From: Deltaproteobacteria bacterium IMCC39146
GTDB lineage: Bacteria; Desulfobacterota; Desulfuromonadia; Desulfuromonadales; BM103
Reading direction: 5' to 3'
Assembly (NCBI GenBank): GCA_030005635.1
Contig: JARUHP010000003.1
Span: 1-64,000, forward strand
Length of the DNA: 64,000 bases
Part shown: one piece after another, positions 8,728-17,800 of the stretch
Layout: every line of letters begins with the position of its first letter
Position numbering within the stretch: the stretch's first letter is position 1
Notes under the pieces: generated by a model
What the model was told of the DNA's origin: nothing
What the model saw: the letters and a program-made list of their open reading frames with translations, nothing else
The model's database searches: none
Made by a program: the position numbers and the translations under genes

Positions 8728-8837
8728 TTATAAGTCACGACTTACGAGAAGAAAAGCGGCCTCTTGTTGATAGAGGTATTCAGTAAGCTCTTTAACACAC
8801 AAAACTATGGCCGCCAGGGTTCGATCCTTGGTGGCCA
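8728..8837 (+). repeat. Intergenic hairpin repeat, copy 2
   Basis: Same order as copy 1: a palindrome TAAGTcacgACTTA (8731-8744), the linker with GATAGAGGTATTCAGTAAGC, and the hairpin GGCCGCCAGG...CCTTGGTGGCC (about 8809-8836). Copy 1 and copy 2 extend into a longer ~320-bp shared cassette that includes the predicted sRNA. Confidence 0.8.
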
Positions 8838-8858
8838 TAGTTTGTTTTCATTTATATG

Positions 8859-8886
8859 TTGACATGCCTGACAAAATCAGTAAGAT
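8859..8886 (+). promoter_or_regulatory. Sigma70-like promoter of predicted sRNA 2
   Basis: TTGACA (8859-8864), a 16-bp spacer and TAAGAT (8881-8886), identical hexamers and spacing to the first cassette. Confidence 0.7.
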
Positions 8887-8892
8887 ATTAAC

Positions 8893-8984
8893 CACAGAAC
8901 ACAGTTCTTCATTATAACCTCCTTAAAGCAAAACCCATAGAACCCGTTGCCCTACAGTCACCCTACTGGCTGTGGGGTTTTTTT
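8893..8984 (+). ncRNA. Predicted small RNA 2, paralogue of sRNA 1, with ACCUCCUUA
   Basis: Promoter, AGAACacaGTTCT hairpin, a single-stranded ACCTCCTTA (8917-8925), the shared AGCAAAACCCATAG segment and a terminator (GCCCTACAG / CTGTGGGG then T7). The nine bases ACCUCCUUA equal the 3' end of bacterial 16S rRNA. The terminator stem keeps pairing by a U-G wobble where the sequence differs from copy 1, which supports a functional structure. Confidence 0.6.
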
Positions 8985-9164
8985 GTTAAATGTCAGGGTT
9001 AGTAATGATTTCGCGTTTCAGCCAATTTCAAGCACTACAAACAATGCGAGAGGATAAAAAGTAAATGAAAAGCCCCAACCGGGGATGGCTGAAACAAACA
9101 GGCCCTCTTGATTTACAATAAGAGTCTCTTGGTGTATGTTGGTATCGACTAATCGAGGGGCGTT

Positions 9165-9569
9165 ATGAAGAAGTTGCGAATCATTATTTTCGAGGATGAT
9201 AAATCATTAGCAAGCTTGATCAAACAGGTCTTGCTACTGAAAGACCATGATGTCCAGGCGTTCTCCGATCCGACGGCTTGCCCCATCTATCGTGACAATA
9301 AAATTGAGTGTCCAAAGAGTGTTCCATGTGCCGACGTCATCATTTCAGATCATATGATGCCCAATATGACAGGCTTAGATTTCCTCAAACTTCAGAAGTT
9401 GCGTGGCTTCAAGGCTCAAAATCAAAACAAAGCCCTGATCACTGGTTCCGCAATGCATGCTGACTCAAAACATGCCATTGATGAACTGGGTTGCCACTAC
9501 ATCAAAAAACCTTTTCGGGTTGCAGAAGTACTCAGATGGGTCGATGAGTGTGCAGAGAGATTGCAGTAG
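9165..9569 (+). CDS. Single-domain response regulator (receiver only)
   Basis: A 134-residue CheY-type receiver without an output domain. Acidic pair near the start (FEDD, residues 9-12), phosphoacceptor Asp in the SDHMMPNMTG motif (about 62) and conserved Lys in KKPF (about 118) are all present. A cysteine-containing insertion (about 39-58, with CPIYRDNKIECPKSVPC) lies before the phosphorylation site and is unusual for a plain receiver; it could bind a metal, but this is speculative. No kinase is adjacent. The gene stands alone between sRNA 2 and a hairpin repeat. Confidence 0.88.
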   Translation: MKKLRIIIFEDDKSLASLIKQVLLLKDHDVQAFSDPTACPIYRDNKIECPKSVPCADVIISDHMMPNMTGLDFLKLQKLRGFKAQNQNKALITGSAMHADSKHAIDELGCHYIKKPFRVAEVLRWVDECAERLQ

Positions 9570-9600
9570 ACAAAGTAACAAACAGCTTCGCCCCAGAGAC

Positions 9601-9678
9601 GAAAACCCGCTTCTTATTGATAGAGACATTTAAGACGACAAAATGATGGCCACCTGGATCAACTTTGGGTGGCCATCT
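9601..9678 (+). repeat. Intergenic hairpin repeat, copy 3 (shorter)
   Basis: Contains the CGCTTCTTATTGATAGAGAC part of the linker and a hairpin GATGGCCACC...GGGTGGCCATC after the response regulator gene. The leading palindrome is lost. Confidence 0.6.
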
Positions 9679-9710
9679 TTATATGCCAGGGTTTCAAGAA
9701 GATACTAATG

Positions 9711-11077
9711 GTTAGTTGATGAGTGCCAGGACATCGATAATGAAAAGATGTGCCAACACATAGAAAACAAAGTTCTCTGACAATCGAATAGTTACCACGT
9801 CATTCTGTGAGCACCAAATTCATTTCGGAGGTGTTCATGGAAAATAAAATCAAGCGTTTCCGGGTTCTGGCCGTGCAGCGATTTATAGCTGGCGAGAGCC
9901 CTGAGTCAATCTGTACATCGCTTGGCAAGTCGAAGTTCTGGTTGTACAAGTGGATCAAGAGGTATGACGAAAACGATGTCTCGTGGTACGAGGATCGTTC
10001 GCGTCGCCCACATGTGACTCCAAACAGTACATCATCAGAGGTTGAAGAGATCGTCAAGATGATGAGACTCAATCTCTACAACAAAGATCTGTTCTGTGGA
10101 GCACAAGCCATTTTGTGGGAACTGGAAGATCTTGGCGTTAGCCCTCTGCCTTCATTGCGTACAATCAACCGTATTCTGAGCCGGCATGGATTGACACATC
10201 GGCGTACTGGTAATTATGAACCAAAGGGAACGCCGTACCCAAAATTGCCAGAGTTGTTTCCCAACCAGACCCATCAGTTGGACTTTGTAGGTCCGTGTTA
10301 TCTCAAAGGACCAATTCGCTTCTACGGACTCAACGTCATTGACACAGCGACGGTTCGCTGTGGCTTGCATACCTCGTCGTCAAAGGCCGGGCAGAATGTA
10401 CTGGACGGTGTTTGGTCCATATGGTCACGACTTGGAACCCCGGACAATCTACAGGTCGATAACGCCATGTCCTTCTATGGCAGTCCGACCCATCCTCGTG
10501 GCATGGGGCCACTCATTCGTCTTTGCTTGCTTCATGGTGTCGAACCTTGGTTTATCCCCATGTCAGAGCCTTGGCGCAACAGCATGGTTGAGAAGTTCAA
10601 TGATCACTATCAACAAAAGTTTCTGAGCAAAGTGTTCATGACGTCAGAACTTGAGTTGAGAGAAGGAACTCTCGCCTTTGAGTAGCGGCATAACAGTAAA
10701 TATCGCTACAGCAAATTGGGTGGAAAGACTCCTCTCAAAGCTCTCTTGGCGACGGAAACAACGTTGAGGTTTCCAAACCAGAAGGAAAGCCCTTGCCATC
10801 GGCTGAAGAAACCGAAGACCGGTCGCTACCATCTGGTACGATTGATCCGTAGCAATCTCAAACTCAACATATTCGGCGAGCTGTTTCCCGTTGCGCCGGA
10901 ACTGGAACTCGAATACGTGGTGGCTACTATCGATGTCAAAGAACAGAAGCTGAAACTCTTCCGGGATAAAACCCAAGTCGATGAGATTAGTTACAAGTTA
11001 CGCTAAACATGTTGAGTGTTAGCGATGTTGTGGCACTAAAAAGTGTTATCGATGTCTTGGCACTCATCAGTTAGTAA
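9711..11077 (+). mobile_element. IS481-like insertion sequence
   Basis: Terminal inverted repeats are visible. The left end reads TGATGAGTGCCAGGACATCG (from 9718). The right end, read on the opposite strand from about 11070, carries the same with one change (GCCAAGACATCG). Each end has a second partial subterminal copy (GTGCCAACACAT on the left, GTTGTGGCACTAA on the right), probably transposase binding sites. A clear target duplication was not identified. The only gene is the interrupted transposase. Confidence 0.8.
9837..11006 (+). pseudogene. Transposase with HTH and integrase core, interrupted by an amber codon
   Basis: ATG 9837 follows CGGAGG, better than the in-frame ATG at 9807. An N-terminal helix-turn-helix (about residues 1-60) is followed by an rve/DDE core. 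Its residues are visible as Asp in HQLDFVG, Asp in LQVDNAMSF and Glu in SMVEKFND. A TAG at 10683-10685 cuts the frame after LAFE; the same frame then continues with RHNSKYRYSKLGGKTP to TAA at 11006, the usual C-terminal segment of this family. A CAG-to-TAG change would explain it. Catalytic residues lie before the stop, but the shortened product is probably inactive. Confidence 0.8.
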
Positions 11078-11492
11078 TTAAGCATGGGTGCTAAACCATG
11101 GTTATGTTTTAGTCGCAGAAAAAGACAAATAAGGGCCCTGGTGACAGACAACCTGGCCGTCATTTCCTCCCATCCACCGTGATCATCGAATTGATTGCTA
11201 TCCCGACTCTTTCCTGCGGCCTCGTTTAACTGAAATCCCTAGCAGCCTGTCGGACTATCAATGAACTGGCTGCCAGACGCCAGAGGTCGTGAATCGGGAA
11301 CATTCACACAAGGGTGTCCCGTAAAGGTATCCGCGGTTCTGGAAAAGCGAGGTCCAAATTTTATCCAAAGGGAAGAGCAGGGGGGAAGCGTAAGTTCCTA
11401 TCAAAGCGTTCCGGGGACACCTTGTTTTGTTGAGATACGCAGGGTGTCCCCGGGATTGCATTTATTGATCGCGACTGAGAAATCTACCCGAT
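11078..11492. other. Intergenic DNA with inverted repeat and repeat fragment
   Basis: No supported gene. A perfect inverted repeat CCGGGGACACC (11411-11421) / GGTGTCCCCGG (11443-11453) can form a hairpin. At 11242-11274 lies a ~32-bp stretch (CCTGTCGGAC.ATCAAT.AACTGG) that recurs at 28275-28306 with three mismatches, a dispersed repeat of unknown kind. Confidence 0.5.
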
Positions 11493-11621
11493 TCAGTGAA
11501 TCAAGCCGGTGATTCCGATCACGATCAGGTAGATAGCAACGATAAAATTCAGAAGTTTGGGTCTGACCAGGATCAGAATGCCGGCCAGAAGCGATAATGC
11601 GGGTTGCAATTGCACGTTCAT
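11493..11621 (-). CDS. Small DUF3096-like membrane protein
   Basis: A 42-residue frame on the minus strand starting MNVQLQPALSLLAGILI and ending GLIH. It is one long hydrophobic hairpin with a central RPKLLN turn and the IVAIYLIVIG segment typical of DUF3096. AAAGGGAGTCC precedes ATG at good spacing. DUF3096 proteins are small two-helix membrane proteins of unknown function, often near stress lipoproteins, as here. Confidence 0.8.
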   Translation of the reverse strand: MNVQLQPALSLLAGILILVRPKLLNFIVAIYLIVIGITGLIH

Positions 11622-11641
11622 AATGAGGACTCCCTTTGAGG

Positions 11642-11821
11642 TTAATTTTTCATGCTTTCTTCGACATCTTTCTTAAGATCCTTCGCTGCATCCTTTGTAT
11701 TTTCAAGCGCCTGATCGATTTGTGCCCCGGCCTTTTCAGCGGGTCCCTTTTCGCAAGCGGTGAACAACATCGTCAAACTGAGAGCGAGTACAATAGCCAC
11801 CGGTGTTATGAATGATCTCAT
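11642..11821 (-). CDS. Small lipoprotein with charged helix
   Basis: A 59-residue frame starting MRSFITPVAIVLALSL with lipobox LFTAC (Cys 23). It then has a short Lys/Glu/Ala-rich helix (DQALENTKDAAKDLKKDVEE) resembling YtxH/apolipoprotein-like stress lipoproteins. AAGGAAAGACC precedes ATG. It lies between DUF3096 and a BON lipoprotein, all on the minus strand, suggesting an envelope-stress group. Molecular function is unknown. Confidence 0.78.
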   Translation of the reverse strand: MRSFITPVAIVLALSLTMLFTACEKGPAEKAGAQIDQALENTKDAAKDLKKDVEESMKN

Positions 11822-11944
11822 GGTCTTTCCTTTCTTTCCGGAGAATGACTTCTCAGGAAAACAGCAATAGGTTGATTCCTTGGTACAAAATTGTACTGAG
11901 CTTACTTCGGGGCGAAGTCTATGCCTTACCGCTCGCCGGTAGAG

Positions 11945-12259
11945 CTATTTGACAATCAGGTCATTTTTGACTTCAATAACGCCCTGAACGCCACGGGCTA
12001 CCGCTTCGGCCTTGTTAACACTCGCAGCCGAATCAACAAAACCACTCAGCTGCACTTCTCCCTTGAAAGATTCCACCTTGATCTGCAAGGTTTTCAAGCT
12101 AGGTTCGTCAAAGATGGCGGCCTTCACCTTGGAGGTAATAATGGAATTGTCAATATACTGACCGGTGCTTTCTTGTTGTGAAGTGGCTGCACACCCGGTG
12201 AAGCCAGCAACCAGAACCAGACAGGCCAGAAATTTGATTATGTGGTTTGTTTTGAACAT
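11945..12259 (-). CDS. BON-domain lipoprotein
   Basis: A 104-residue protein starting at ATG 12259 (MFKTNHIIKFLACLVL) after AAAGGAAACC; an in-frame ATG 27 bp upstream is less likely. Lipobox FTGC, then one BON domain (about 35-104: a helix in TSKVKAAIFDEPSL, strand IKVESFKGEVQLSGFVDS, helix ASVNKAEAVARGV, strand IEVKNDLIVK). BON domains bind phospholipid surfaces and occur in envelope-maintenance proteins such as OsmY and DolP. It is probably an envelope-integrity lipoprotein. Confidence 0.88.
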   Translation of the reverse strand: MFKTNHIIKFLACLVLVAGFTGCAATSQQESTGQYIDNSIITSKVKAAIFDEPSLKTLQIKVESFKGEVQLSGFVDSAASVNKAEAVARGVQGVIEVKNDLIVK

Positions 12260-12405
12260 GGTGGTTTCCTTTGGGTTTGTGATCATCGTTATGGCTTCCT
12301 GGTAATTGTGCGCTGAATCGAGCCGGGTTTCATCGCGAACCTGCTGTTGTTATCAGCTCTGCTCCCAGCATTGGTTTTCACAAGATTTAGAGCTTCTACA
12401 CGTGA

Positions 12406-12422
12406 CAAGTTCAACGAACTTG
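12406..12422. promoter_or_regulatory. Perfect palindrome upstream of the BON gene
   Basis: CAAGTTC aac GAACTTG, seven-base arms, in the 190-bp gap between the BON lipoprotein and the next minus-strand gene. It has the size of an operator for a dimeric repressor, but could also be the downstream hairpin of the BTAD-like gene. Confidence 0.35.
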
Positions 12423-12450
12423 CCAGGTCGTCTCTCTTGACGCTGAGTGC

Positions 12451-12978
12451 TTAGCCAACTCTGTCCACGACCGCGGCGCGGAAGAGATCAAGGTCTAGAC
12501 GGGTATTGATAATGATTTTACCCGGCAAGCCGGGGAGATAACTGCCGGTATAAAGTGACTTCGCCTGGTTGAGTTTCTTCAATGCTGCGGCATGCTCATC
12601 GCGAAAGGACAACCTGAATCCTTCTAAGGCACTATGATAAAAATCATGTGCATCGACATGGATGCGCTGCTGATTGATTTTTATCCCTTCGACCCCGGAA
12701 ATGAGAGGATTGAAGCCGAGTTCTTTGATCAGGAAATTCTTGAGAGACAGGACAAGGACCTCCTCGAGTTGGTGCTGACTGGTCAGGGTCACCGGAATGT
12801 CCCACACCGAGCGGCAAATGCGGTCCCAGGTAAAGGATAGGTCCAACGGCGAAAGGAGCGAACAGAACAACAATTTAACGGTTTCGTTCGGCCAATCGCT
12901 CGCAACCTCTTTGCCAGCGAAAGACATGCTGAAGTGGCCCAGAGTTTTTATTTCCAGCATGGTGAGAGGGCTATCCAT
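12451..12978 (-). CDS. BTAD-like (AfsR/SARP-type) transcriptional activator domain protein
   Basis: A 175-residue protein starting at ATG 12978 after GAGGTG. The N-terminal third (IKTLGHFSMSFAGKEV..DWPNETVKLLFCSLLS) matches the winged-helix start of SARP/LuxR-type activators. The second half (INQQRIHVDAHDFYHSAL to KSLYTGSYLPGLPG) matches the bacterial transcriptional activator (TPR-like) domain: VDA-x-F and LY-G-LPG. No sensor or ATPase domain follows. It probably regulates transcription; targets are unknown. Similarity is judged by motif only. Confidence 0.65.
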   Translation of the reverse strand: MDSPLTMLEIKTLGHFSMSFAGKEVASDWPNETVKLLFCSLLSPLDLSFTWDRICRSVWDIPVTLTSQHQLEEVLVLSLKNFLIKELGFNPLISGVEGIKINQQRIHVDAHDFYHSALEGFRLSFRDEHAAALKKLNQAKSLYTGSYLPGLPGKIIINTRLDLDLFRAAVVDRVG

Positions 12979-13185
12979 CGGTCGACACCTCAACAAAAAT
13001 CAATTCAAAGTCAACTGCAAGAGCGATAGTGCGCATGCACTACCAAGTAAGACAAACCGCAACAAACGTGCCAGCGGCTCTTGGTCAGGGCTTAGGAGGT
13101 AAGAGTCTGGTTGTACAGGTGAAAGCAGGAGGATGTTCGCTAGGGGAGAAATGTCGGCAGCCTGAAGAACCCGTCAAGTTTAACA

Positions 13186-13219
13186 TAACCGCAACATATA
13201 AAAGGTCCTGTTGCGGTTA
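13186..13219. terminator. Inverted repeat in intergenic DNA
   Basis: TAACCGCAACA (13186-13196) and TGTTGCGGTTA (13209-13219), perfect 11-base arms with a 12-base loop. It lies beyond the terminator-like hairpin of the regulator gene; no U tract follows, so it may be an operator rather than a terminator. Confidence 0.4.
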
Positions 13220-13223
13220 AACC

Positions 13224-13249
13224 CACCCCCTCCTGTCCAGGAGGGGGTG
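13224..13249 (-). terminator. Terminator-like hairpin after the sigma54 activator gene
   Basis: CACCCCCTCCTG / CAGGAGGGGGTG with a tiny loop directly after the minus-strand stop codon at 13254. The U tract on the minus side is poor (GGGTTTAACC). Confidence 0.6.
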
Positions 13250-13253
13250 ACCT

Positions 13254-14804
13254 TTATTTTCGGACGATGCCGTATTTGCGCATCCGGGCGCGCAACGTGC
13301 TGGCGTTGAGACCGAGAAGGAGCGCCGCGCCGCTCTTCCCTTCGATGCGCCACCCGGTCTTCTGCAACACCTGCAGGATGTGGTCGTGCTCCACATCGAC
13401 GAGAGCTTTGACCTCCTGCCCCTCCGTATCCAGATGCTTATGGATGGTATCGAAGCGGTCCAGAACCTGGAGGGAACGCCCCTGGCTGACGATGACCGCG
13501 CGTTCGATGACACTCTCCAATTCCCGCACATTGCCGGGCCAGTGGTATTCCTGCAGGGAGTTCATGGTCTCCTTGGCGACGGTCTCGATCTGTTTGCCGA
13601 TCTTCTTGTTGACTTTGGCGATAAAGTGGTTGACGAGGAGCGGGATGTCGTCCTTGCGCTGCCGCAACGGCGGCAGGGTGATGGGGAAGACATTGAGCCG
13701 GTAGAAGAGATCTTCCCGGAACTTGCCGTTGCTCACTTCTTCGCTGAGATTGCGGTTGGTCGCGGCGATGATCCGCACATCGACCTTGATCGTGCGGGGG
13801 CTCCCCAAGCGCTCAAACTCGCCATCCTGAATGACCCGAAGCAGTTTGGATTGCAACTCCAACGGCATATCGCCAATTTCATCAAGGAAGAGGGTACCGC
13901 CATCAGCCAACTCAAAGCGCCCGATCTGTTTGCTGTCCGACCCGGTGAAAGCCCCCCTCTCCCGGCCGAACAGCTCGCTCTCTACCAGGGTCGCCGGCAG
14001 GGTCGTGCAGTCGACAGTGATCAAGGGTCGGTTCTTGCGCGGGCTGCTGCTGTGGATTGCGCGGGCCACCACGCCTTTGCCAGTACCGGTCTCGCCCAAA
14101 AGAAGAACCGTCGCATTAATCGGCGCGACTTGTTGGACCTGCAGAAAGACATGGGAGAGGAAAGTGCTCTGGCCGATGATCTCGCCGAAGTTGAACTGCC
14201 GGGCGACCTCCTTCTGTAGATAAACATTCTCCGCTTCGAGTTTGTCTTTTAATTCTTTAATCTCTGCGTAGGTCGCTTGCAGAGAAGTTTCGGCCTTTTT
14301 GCGCTCCTCTATCTCCTGGGTGAGTTGCAGATTCGTCCGAGTCAACTCACCGGTTCGTTCCTGCACTGTCTGCTCAAGTCCCTGGTTGGTGTTCACAAGT
14401 TTTTTGTGCAGCAGTCGCACTTCCAGCATGTTTCGGATCCGCGTCTTGATTTCTACCAGATCGAAGGGCTTGCTGATGAAGTCCCTGGCGCCGGCTTGCA
14501 GGGCGCGCAGTTTGTGGTCGGGTTTGGCAGTGATTACCAGGACCGGCAGGTAGCCGTCCACCGCATTTTTCTTGAGGCCTTCCATGACCTGAAATCCATC
14601 CATGCCCGGCATTTTCAGGTCAAGTAAGATCAGGTCATAGAGATTTTTCTGATGCAGCGCGCAGACCTCCTTAGGATTCATCGTTGCCGTCACGCCGGTA
14701 TAACCAGTTTCACCCAACAACTGCTCAAGCAGACTGACATTGGCTTCCCGATCGTCAACGATCAGGATCTTGGCGCTTAAAATATCGATTTCGGTAATAA
14801 TCAT
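13254..14804 (-). CDS. Sigma54-dependent response regulator (REC, AAA+, Fis-type HTH)
   Basis: A 516-residue NtrC-family activator. Receiver domain about 11-125 (IVDD, DLILLDLKMPGMDG, TAKPDH, ISKPF all conserved), a long coiled-coil linker (about 140-205), AAA+ domain about 210-440 with Walker A GETGTGKG, the sigma54-contacting loop present as GAFTGS, Walker B LFLDEIGDMP and arginine-rich FREDLFYRLNVFPI, then a Fis-type HTH at the end (LLGLNASTLRARMRKYGI). Its ATG overlaps the stop of the hybrid kinase gene by 4 bp, so kinase and regulator are translationally coupled. It is the best candidate to act at the paired inverted repeats and sigma54 promoters at 20.7, 26.5, 29.4 and 32.7 kb; this link is inferred. 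Confidence 0.95.
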   Translation of the reverse strand: MIITEIDILSAKILIVDDREANVSLLEQLLGETGYTGVTATMNPKEVCALHQKNLYDLILLDLKMPGMDGFQVMEGLKKNAVDGYLPVLVITAKPDHKLRALQAGARDFISKPFDLVEIKTRIRNMLEVRLLHKKLVNTNQGLEQTVQERTGELTRTNLQLTQEIEERKKAETSLQATYAEIKELKDKLEAENVYLQKEVARQFNFGEIIGQSTFLSHVFLQVQQVAPINATVLLLGETGTGKGVVARAIHSSSPRKNRPLITVDCTTLPATLVESELFGRERGAFTGSDSKQIGRFELADGGTLFLDEIGDMPLELQSKLLRVIQDGEFERLGSPRTIKVDVRIIAATNRNLSEEVSNGKFREDLFYRLNVFPITLPPLRQRKDDIPLLVNHFIAKVNKKIGKQIETVAKETMNSLQEYHWPGNVRELESVIERAVIVSQGRSLQVLDRFDTIHKHLDTEGQEVKALVDVEHDHILQVLQKTGWRIEGKSGAALLLGLNASTLRARMRKYGIVRK

Positions 14805-17800
14805 ATTAATTCCTTGTTGGTTAGCAAGGCCGCTTTCTTTTTGGCATATTTCAGTGTCAGATCCAGCGTTGCCATGAACTCGACGACTTTGATCGGTTTG
14901 GTGAGATAGCGGAAGAACCCGGCTTGCAGCCCTTTTTCGATATCGCGGGGGATGGCATTGGCGCTGAGGGCAACGACCGGGATGTGAGCTGTTCCTGGGG
15001 TTTCGGACAGAATCTTTAATGCATCAATGCCGCTGACACCAGGTAGATTGATGTCCATCAGGATGACATCCGGCAGGGAAGTGCACGCAATCTCGATGCC
15101 GCTTATGGCGTCTCGCGCACTCAGCAAGCGGATATCCGGGCGGCGCGCCAGGAGATCTTCGACCAGCATCAGATTTGCCGGGTTATCCTCGATGTAGAGC
15201 AGGGTGTGCTCTTGCCCGGTGGCTTGAACGGCTTCGTCGTCGATCGTTGTCAATTCGGCATTGCAGGGTGATGTTAGTTGCGCGGTCGTCTGCTTCAGCT
15301 CAAACCAGAAGACGCTTCCTTCCCCGACCGTGCTCTCCACGCCGATAAGGCCTCCCATCAATTCGACCAACCGTTTGCACACCACCAGGCCAATGCCGGT
15401 GCCTTCTTCGACGTCCGTTTTCTGGCCTAATCGATTGAACGGCTGGAAAAGTTGCTTCAGCTGCTCCGGGGTCAGCCCCGCGCCGGTGTCCCGGACGCTG
15501 ACACGCACGTTATCCGGGGGGGTCTGGGTACAGGTTACGGTAACCTTGCCGTTGGTATTGTTGTATTTGATCGCATTGGAAAGAAGATTGAGGAGCAGCT
15601 GCTTCACCCGTGTCCGGTCGGCGTTGACAAAAAAGAGCGGCTTTATAGGGGTAAAGATAACCTGGATCCCGTGTTCTTGTGCCTGCGGTTCCACCATGGT
15701 CGCACATTCCTTCATGACGTCTTCCAGGGATACCGGTTCCAGCGACAGTGACAGTTTTCCTGACTCGATCAGCGCCAGATCGAGAATTTCGTTGATCAAT
15801 TCCAACAGGTACCAGCCGGCCTTGAGAATCTGATCTATGCTCCGTTGTTGGGCGGGCGCCGGTGACAGTGTGCCGGATTCCATGAGTTGGGCAAAACCGA
15901 GGATCGCGCCGAGCGGCGTCCGCAGTTCATGGCTCATGCTCGAAAGGAAATCCGATTTCGCGAGGTTGGCTTTCTCTGCCGTCGCCTTGGCACTTTCCAA
16001 CTCGACGTTCTTTTCCCGCAGTATTTGATCCAGGCGGTTGCGCTCGGTCACGTCGCGCGCACCATAAAACAAGCCCTGCAGCTTGTTGTCCCGGTCGTAA
16101 AAAGTGGTCGCGTTTATGGAGACCACCGTCTCCTTGCCGTCCGTGGCCCGTGCGGTGAGTTCGTAATCGGAGACTTTCTTTTCGCTCAGCACCCGTTTGA
16201 TCCCCGCCGCTGCAAACTCCGGATCAGTGAAGTAGTCTTTGAACGGGTTCCCGATCAGTTCCTCACGCGTGTTGCCGGTGAGCGCCTCCATCTGCTTGTT
16301 CACATCGGTAATGATGCCGGATGAATCGGTGGTCGAAAGTGCGTCGATGTTGGCTTCAATGAGGTTGCGCGTATAGAAATGTTGGTCTTGCAGCCGCCGA
16401 CTGAGCTCCTTCTGTTCTTCCTCGATTCGCTTGCGCGCGGTGTTGTCCGTGCCGATCAAAAGATAGCCGATGATCGCCTCCTGATCATCGCGCAACGCGG
16501 TGACCGACACGACCGCCGGGAAGCGACTGCCATCCTTGCGGATGTAGGTCAGCTCGTAGATATCCTCAATACCGCGCCTGGCCTTGAAGACGAGGGCATC
16601 AAAGCCCGGGGTTATGGTGGTTTTGAGTTCTTCGCTCAGTGCTTTGGCGCGGGCGATGACTTCCAGGGGGTCGGATATGTCGGCCGGGGTGTTCTGGTTC
16701 ACCACTTCGACGGCGGAGTAGCCGAGCATTCGCTCGGCGCCGACGTTGAAGATCTGGATGACCCCTTTGGCGTCGGTGGCGATGCTCGAGAAGTTGGCGC
16801 TGTTAAAAATTGCCTGTTGCAGGGCTCCGGCATTCAGCAGCGCTTCTTCTGCTTGCTTGCGTTCGGTAATGTCCTCCATGGCCAGCAGGATGATGTTTGA
16901 GCCGATTTTTTTCCGGAAAATCTGCCGGGCGCTGAGCAGAATAGTCTTGCGGCCGACACCGGGAAAATCGTGTTCGACTTCATAGCCGTTGATCACGGTA
17001 TCCAGGGGGAGGATTTCTTCAACGAGGACTCTCAACTTGGGGATGTCCCATTGCCGGTTGCCGACGTCGTAGATGAAGTTGCCGATCGTCTCCTCGGGGG
17101 TGACCTTGAAGGTCTCATAGAAGCTATGGTTGGCGGTGAGAATCTGCAGCTCGGAATCGAGCACGACCAGCGACTCGCGCAGGGTTTCGACGATGTTCTC
17201 GGCATATTCCCCGGCATCCTTGATCTCAGCTTCCAGCTGCTTCGCCGGCGTGTCATCGATCATCGAAGAAAGGATGTCACCGCTATGATTATTGGCCGTA
17301 TCGACCGTGCCACTCTGCAGCAGAGCAAAGATGGTCGCACCGTCTTTGTCCACCAGTCGAATTTCACAGCGTTGCACGCTCTGGCTCTGCAAAACCGCTT
17401 CGAGATGCCGGGTAAAAATCTGGCTGCTGTCGTCGAAATCAGCCATAAAACAGCGAAGTGATTTATTTATCAGCGATCGTCGCTCAACACCGAGCATGCG
17501 TGCACCGGTCAGATTAACCTCGCGGATCACTCCGCTCTTATCAAAGGTAAAGTAGCCGACCGGGGCGAATTCGTAAAGCTCGGTATACTTGTTCCGCGAG
17601 GTCTCTAGCTCCTCGCGTGTTTGTTGCAACTCTTCGTTCTGCATCTGCAACTCGAGCTGTTGGGTCTCAAGTTCAATCTGCGTGCGCAGCAGTTCGGCAT
17701 TCTGTGACTCCAGCTCGACCTGGTAGACCTCAATCTCATGCTCTTGGCCTGCCAGTTTTTCCATTGGCGAAGGGGGCTGTGCTTTAGGGGCTTTCGCCTG

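Noticed and set aside
8547-8738. A 63-codon minus-strand frame
   Set aside because: No ribosome site or recognisable domain, and it overlaps the start of a repeat cassette.
10683-10685. TAG in the transposase read as pyrrolysine or programmed read-through
   Set aside because: No sign of a pyrrolysine system in the window, and a CAG-to-TAG mutation in an IS is the simpler explanation.
11258-11512. Open frames on both strands around 11.3-11.5 kb
   Set aside because: No ribosome sites, and they run through an inverted repeat; probably non-coding.
12287-12405. Possible sigma54 promoter for the BON lipoprotein gene
   Set aside because: No GG-N10-GC arrangement was found on the minus strand.
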